Source of the DNA: Ewingella sp963519305
Lineage (GTDB): Bacteria; Pseudomonadota; Gammaproteobacteria; Enterobacterales; Enterobacteriaceae
Length of the DNA: 64,000 nt
Direction of reading: 5' to 3'
Assembly: GCA_963519305.1 (NCBI GenBank)
Contig: CAUQMS010000017.1
Location: 1 to 64,000 of the forward strand
Shown: one piece after another, positions 60,505-64,000 of the stretch
Layout of the letters: every line of letters starts with the position of its first letter
Numbering within the stretch: position 1 is the stretch's first letter
Position numbers and translations under genes: made by a program
The notes under the pieces: generated by a model
Told to the model about the DNA's origin: nothing
Seen by the model: the letters and a program-made list of their open reading frames with translations, nothing else
Database searches by the model: none

Positions 60505-61851
60505 ATGTCTTTACAGGATCGTTTGATTGACTCTCTCGGGGGTTTTGCCAATTCGTTTAATAGCCTGCGGTATATTATGGCCATTAAGGCGGCATTTATT
60601 ACGTTAATGCCCGTTATTATTGTAGGGGCATTTTCGGTACTGATCTCCAATATGGTGATGGACCCGAAAAATGGCCTGGCGCATTTCGAGATGTTCGCCT
60701 GGCTCGCGACGCTCAAGCCGATTATGAGCAGCATTAATTATGCCACGCTGAGTTTTCTGACTATCGGTGCGGTATTTTTAATTGGTATTGAACTTGGAAA
60801 AATTAACGGTTCGCGTTCGTTATTCCCCGGCCTGCTGGCGGTTATCTGTTTTATTGCCGTCACGCCGACCACCGTCGATATGATGGTCAACGGCCAGATG
60901 CAGGAAGTTAAAGACGTTCTGGCGAAACAGTTCTCCGATACCAAAAGTCTGTTTCTCGGTATGTTTATTGCCATTCTGTCGGTGGAGATCTACTCCGCGC
61001 TGGAAAAGGTTAACCGCCTGCGTATTAAAATGCCGGAAAGTGTACCGCCAAACGTTTCGGCCTCTTTCTCTGCATTAATTCCCGCCATTATTACTGTGGT
61101 GATCATCGCTACTTTCGGCTTTGTTTTCCATCGCGTGACCGGCATGTATTTGTACGATGCGGTATATGAGGTGATCCAGCGTCCGCTCGAATCCGTGATG
61201 CAAAGCCTGCCGGGGATCCTGCTGCTGATGTTTGTCGCCCAGCTGTTCTGGGTGATCGGGATCCACGGCAATCAGATGATCAAACCTATCCGCGAACCGC
61301 TGCTATTAGGCGCAATCATGGTCAACATGACGGCGTTCGAGCAGGGTAAAGAGGTGCCAAATATCATCACCATGCCGTTCTGGGATGTGTATATGAGCAT
61401 CGGCGGTTCCGGTTGCACCATCGGCCTGCTGCTGGCAGTACTGATCGCCACCCGCCGCAAAGAGATGAAAGAGATCGCCAAGCTGTCGATGGGGCCAAGC
61501 TTCTTTAACATCAATGAACCGGTCATTTTCGGTATGCCGATCATGCTCAACCCGATTCTGGCGATCCCCTTCATTATCACGCCGCTTATCACCGGCACCA
61601 TCGGCTACTTCGCTACCAGTCTCGGTTTTGCCGGGCGTGCCGTGGTGATGGTGCCCTGGACCACGCCACCGATTATCAACGCCTGGCTCTCCACTGCCGG
61701 GTCGATGGGCGCGGTGGTCACACAGCTTGGCTGCATTGTGGTGTCGGTGCTGATTTATCTGCCGTTTGTGAAAGTGGCGTCACGCCGTGCGGACATGGCG
61801 CAACAGCAGGCCATGCAGCAGCAGACCGCCAGCGTGCAGCGCACGGCATAA
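60505..61851 (+). CDS. PTS cellobiose-family IIC permease
   Basis: Membrane permease of 448 aa, ChbC/CelB family. The N-terminal region (LRYIMAIKAAFITLMPVIIVGAFSVLI), IGIHGNQMIKPIREPLLL and FFNINEPVIFGMPIMLNPILAIPFIITP are typical IIC lactose/cellobiose motifs. The ATG has GAGGTGG upstream. It imports a beta-glucoside together with IIB (63334) and IIA (59879). Confidence 0.93.
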   Translation: MSLQDRLIDSLGGFANSFNSLRYIMAIKAAFITLMPVIIVGAFSVLISNMVMDPKNGLAHFEMFAWLATLKPIMSSINYATLSFLTIGAVFLIGIELGKINGSRSLFPGLLAVICFIAVTPTTVDMMVNGQMQEVKDVLAKQFSDTKSLFLGMFIAILSVEIYSALEKVNRLRIKMPESVPPNVSASFSALIPAIITVVIIATFGFVFHRVTGMYLYDAVYEVIQRPLESVMQSLPGILLLMFVAQLFWVIGIHGNQMIKPIREPLLLGAIMVNMTAFEQGKEVPNIITMPFWDVYMSIGGSGCTIGLLLAVLIATRRKEMKEIAKLSMGPSFFNINEPVIFGMPIMLNPILAIPFIITPLITGTIGYFATSLGFAGRAVVMVPWTTPPIINAWLSTAGSMGAVVTQLGCIVVSVLIYLPFVKVASRRADMAQQQAMQQQTASVQRTA

Positions 61852-61883
61852 CGTAATGAAACAGAAACGAAAAGAGGTAAGTG

Positions 61884-63320
61884 ATGAGTAAGGTTTCTAT
61901 TGCCATCCCGGACGGCTTTATCCTTGGTGCGGCGGCTTCTGCCTGGCAAACCGAAGGGTGGAGCGGCAAAAAAAGCGGCCAGGATTCGTATCTCGACCTG
62001 TGGTACAAAAATCACCGCCACGTCTGGCACAACGGCTATGGCCCGGCGAAAGCCACTGATTTTTACCACCGCTATAAAGAGGATGTGGCGCTGATGAAGG
62101 CCAGCGGCCTGACGCACTACCGCACCTCGATTAACTGGTCGCGTTTCTTCACTGATTACGAGCTGGGTACGGTGGACGAAGAGTATGCCGCGTACATCGA
62201 CAGCTATCTCGATGAGATGAAACGTCAGGGCATCGAGCCGATGCTCTGCCTCGAGCACTATGAATTACCGGCGTATCTGATTGAAAAATATGACGGCTGG
62301 AGCTCAAAGAAAGTCGTCGAGCTGTTCGTACTTTATGCCGAGAAAGTGTTTGCGCGCTTTGCCGGAAAAGTCAGCCGCTGGTTTACCTTTAACGAGCCGG
62401 TGGTGGTGCAAACCCGGGTCTATCTGGACGCTATCCGCTGGCCGTTTGAACAGAACACCGGCAAATGGATGCAGTGGAATCACCACAAAGTGCTGGCGAC
62501 CGCCAAAGTGGTCGAACTGTTTCGCCGTCAGGGGTATGGAAAACACGGTAGTATCGGTGTGATCCTCAATCCTGAAGTGACCTATGCGCGCTCAAAGGCA
62601 GTGCACGATCAGCAGGCGGCGTATTTATATGATCTCTTTTATAACCGCGTCTTTTTAGACCCGATGATCAAAGGGGAATATCCGCAGGAGTTGCTCGATT
62701 TATTGCATAAGCATCAGGTGAATTTCGATTATTCGGAGCAGGAACTGGCGGTGATCCGTAATAACACCGTTGATGAAGTGGGGATCAATCTCTATTACCC
62801 GCATCGCGTGAAAGCGCCGAGTCGCGAATGGAATAAAGAGACACCATTCCACCCGGCTTTTTATTATGAACATTTCGAACTGCCGGGCCGCCGGATGAAT
62901 ACGTCACGCGGTTGGGAAATCTACCCGAAAATTGTGTATGACATGGCGATGCGCATAAAAAATGAGTACGGCAATATTCCGTGGTTTATTGCTGAGAACG
63001 GCATGGGCATTGAAAACGAGGGGCGCTTCCGCGATGCCGCCAGCGGTGAAATTCAGGATGACTACCGCATTGAATTTGTCGCCGAACATCTTTACTGGGC
63101 GCTGAAGGCCCGCGAGGACGGCTCAAGTTGCGGGGGCTATATGCTGTGGGCCTTTACCGACAACGTTTCTCCGATGAATGCGTTTAAAAACCGCTATGGA
63201 TTGATTGAAATTGATCTCGACGATAACCGTAATCGCCATCAGAAAAAGTCATCGCACTGGTTTAAATCATTGAGTGAATCAGGCGTGCTGTCATTAACAC
63301 TGGACGACGAAGATAAATAA
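61884..63320 (+). CDS. GH1 6-phospho-beta-glucosidase
   Basis: Glycoside hydrolase family 1 enzyme of 478 aa. Acid/base Glu171 is in TFNEP and the nucleophile Glu371 in IAENGMG; YSINWSRF-like TSINWSRF precedes it. It cleaves the phosphorylated beta-glucoside supplied by the PTS to glucose-6-phosphate and an aglycone or glucose. ATG 61884 follows AGAGGTAAGTG; a GTG one codon earlier is possible. The C-terminus runs past GLIEIDLDDNRNRHQKKSSHWF, a typical phospho-glucosidase end. Confidence 0.94.
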   Translation: MSKVSIAIPDGFILGAAASAWQTEGWSGKKSGQDSYLDLWYKNHRHVWHNGYGPAKATDFYHRYKEDVALMKASGLTHYRTSINWSRFFTDYELGTVDEEYAAYIDSYLDEMKRQGIEPMLCLEHYELPAYLIEKYDGWSSKKVVELFVLYAEKVFARFAGKVSRWFTFNEPVVVQTRVYLDAIRWPFEQNTGKWMQWNHHKVLATAKVVELFRRQGYGKHGSIGVILNPEVTYARSKAVHDQQAAYLYDLFYNRVFLDPMIKGEYPQELLDLLHKHQVNFDYSEQELAVIRNNTVDEVGINLYYPHRVKAPSREWNKETPFHPAFYYEHFELPGRRMNTSRGWEIYPKIVYDMAMRIKNEYGNIPWFIAENGMGIENEGRFRDAASGEIQDDYRIEFVAEHLYWALKAREDGSSCGGYMLWAFTDNVSPMNAFKNRYGLIEIDLDDNRNRHQKKSSHWFKSLSESGVLSLTLDDEDK

Positions 63321-63333
63321 CCGAGGGAATTGC

Positions 63334-63651
63334 ATGAAACGTATCGTACTGGCCTGCTCCGCAGGCATGTCCACGTCACTGGTGGTCACCAAAATGGAGA
63401 AAGAGGTCGCGGCGCGCGGTCTGGAATATAAAATCTACGCCATTCCCGAGCAGGATCTGCGCGATGAGCTGGAGCAATATGCGCAGGATGTGGTGGCGGT
63501 GTTGCTCGGCCCGCAGGTGCGCTTCAAGCTGACCGAGAATAAAAAACTGACAGATCACTACAACATCCCGATCGCCGTCATAGATTCGGTGGCTTATGGC
63601 ACGTTGAACGGTGCGAAAGTACTGGATCAGGCACTGAGTTTGCTACACTAG
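63334..63651 (+). CDS. PTS lactose/cellobiose-family IIB
   Basis: Phosphocarrier of 105 aa with the phosphocysteine Cys8 in LACSAGMSTSLVVTKM. LLGPQVRFKL is a family pattern. It carries phosphate from IIA (on the opposite strand at 59879) to IIC. The start is 13 bases after the glucosidase stop, with GAGGGAA upstream. Confidence 0.92.
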   Translation: MKRIVLACSAGMSTSLVVTKMEKEVAARGLEYKIYAIPEQDLRDELEQYAQDVVAVLLGPQVRFKLTENKKLTDHYNIPIAVIDSVAYGTLNGAKVLDQALSLLH

Positions 63652-63665
63652 GCGCGGCTAAAAAT

Positions 63666-63689
63666 CCGGTATGCCAATCAGGTATACCG
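63666..63689. promoter_or_regulatory. tandem GGTATRCC sites before the terminal GntR gene
   Basis: CCGGTATGCCAA and AGGTATACCGG are embedded in an overall inverted repeat (ATCCGGTAT ... ATACCGGAT, 63664-63692). They share the GGTATRCC core with the sites at 60224 and 60320, so a GntR-type protein may regulate itself and the PTS genes. Confidence 0.5.
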
Positions 63690-63727
63690 GATCCCATTCA
63701 TGGTTTTCGGGGCATTAGGGTGGAAGT

Positions 63728-64000
63728 GTGGAAAAGGGCGCGGTTTCGCAGGAACGAAAGCAGTATCAGGAAATAGGTCATGACCTGCGGGAGAAAATCC
63801 AGCAGGGGCATTTTGCTATCGGCACGCGTTTGCCGCCTGAACGAAACATGGCCGAAACCTACGGCGTCAGCCGCACCATTGTGCGCGAAGCCTTGCTGAT
63901 GCTGGAGCTGGAAGGAACGGTGGATATCCGCCAGGGTTCCGGCGTGTATGTGATCCGAATTCCATCGGCGGAGGAGGGGCAGGATGACCTGCTCTATCAG
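63728..64000 (+). CDS. GntR-family regulator, FadR/FCD type (partial, runs off the window)
   Basis: The first 91 codons are visible, with the frame open at the window end. An HTH of the GntR family is clear: QYQEIGHDLREKIQQGHFAIGTRLPPERNMAETYGVSRTIVREALLMLELEGTVDIRQGSGVYVI. A GTG start at 63728 has AGGGTGGA upstream. The winged helix resembles UxuR/ExuR-type FCD regulators, consistent with the TTGGTATACCAA-like sites nearby. The effector domain is beyond the window. Confidence 0.85.
   Translation, partial: MEKGAVSQERKQYQEIGHDLREKIQQGHFAIGTRLPPERNMAETYGVSRTIVREALLMLELEGTVDIRQGSGVYVIRIPSAEEGQDDLLYQ

Overview
The window looks like a chromosomal segment of a gamma-proteobacterium of the order Enterobacterales, probably Yersiniaceae or a close relative (Rahnella/Serratia-like). 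This is inferred from the conserved block ygfZ / sdhE-ygfX / fldB / xerD-dsbC-recJ-prfB-lysS, a full-length ERIC element, an enterobacterial lysR/lysA pair and moderately GC-rich enteric codon use. There is no phage, transposase, CRISPR array or rRNA. The genus call is an inference.

Layout. (1) 1-225: a 64-bp tandem repeat, then ygfF. (2) 1068-5087, minus strand: alpha-mannosidase with a two-gene fructose-type PTS (IIC, IIB, no IIA), behind a long leader with an intrinsic terminator. (3) 5943-14047: a DeoR-type regulator followed by an LsrB/Rbs-type sugar ABC transporter, alsE, alsK and a ribokinase-like gene, apparently a rare-sugar import and catabolism operon with a good CRP site. (4) 14085-19183: a Ugp-like glycerophosphodiester ABC transporter with gpdQ in the middle, behind a candidate Pho box. 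(5) 19267-29961: HD-domain hydrolase, yqfA with a FabR-like palindrome, the housekeeping block, prfB with its programmed +1 frameshift, lysS and tRNA-Gly(CCC). (6) 30015-35533: an Lrp-type regulator divergent from a DUF2000 gene, a polar/basic amino-acid ABC transporter with ARG-box-like sites, an orphan exported protein, and an M15 peptidase overlapping a peptidase-C26 (PuuD-like) gene. (7) 36100-45258: a four-gene MdtABC/MuxABC-type RND efflux operon with its own outer-membrane factor. (8) 45354-55362: a cofactor-less-dioxygenase-like alpha/beta hydrolase, a YhcN-family stress protein, a PTS IICB with its GntR regulator, YddA-like ABC exporter, a TPR exported protein, an atypical MBL-fold protein with a divergent LysR regulator, and an MFS pump. 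(9) 55405-58637: chaN with a Fur box, lysR and lysA. (10) 58662-64000: a beta-glucoside locus (AscG-like LacI repressor, ERIC, divergent PTS IIA, then IIC, 6-phospho-beta-glucosidase, IIB and a truncated GntR regulator) with TTGG-N4-CCA operator-like palindromes in its control region.

Taken together the accessory parts form a carbohydrate and phosphodiester scavenging repertoire: three PTS loci, two complete carbohydrate/phosphodiester ABC operons, and local regulators with recognisable operator candidates. I found no clearly unprecedented multi-gene system. The most unusual signals are the 64-bp repeat array, the terminator-containing leader before the mannosidase PTS, the evenly phased operators in the beta-glucoside control region, a Ser/Thr-rich insertion in one RND pump, and two enzyme-fold proteins with altered active sites.
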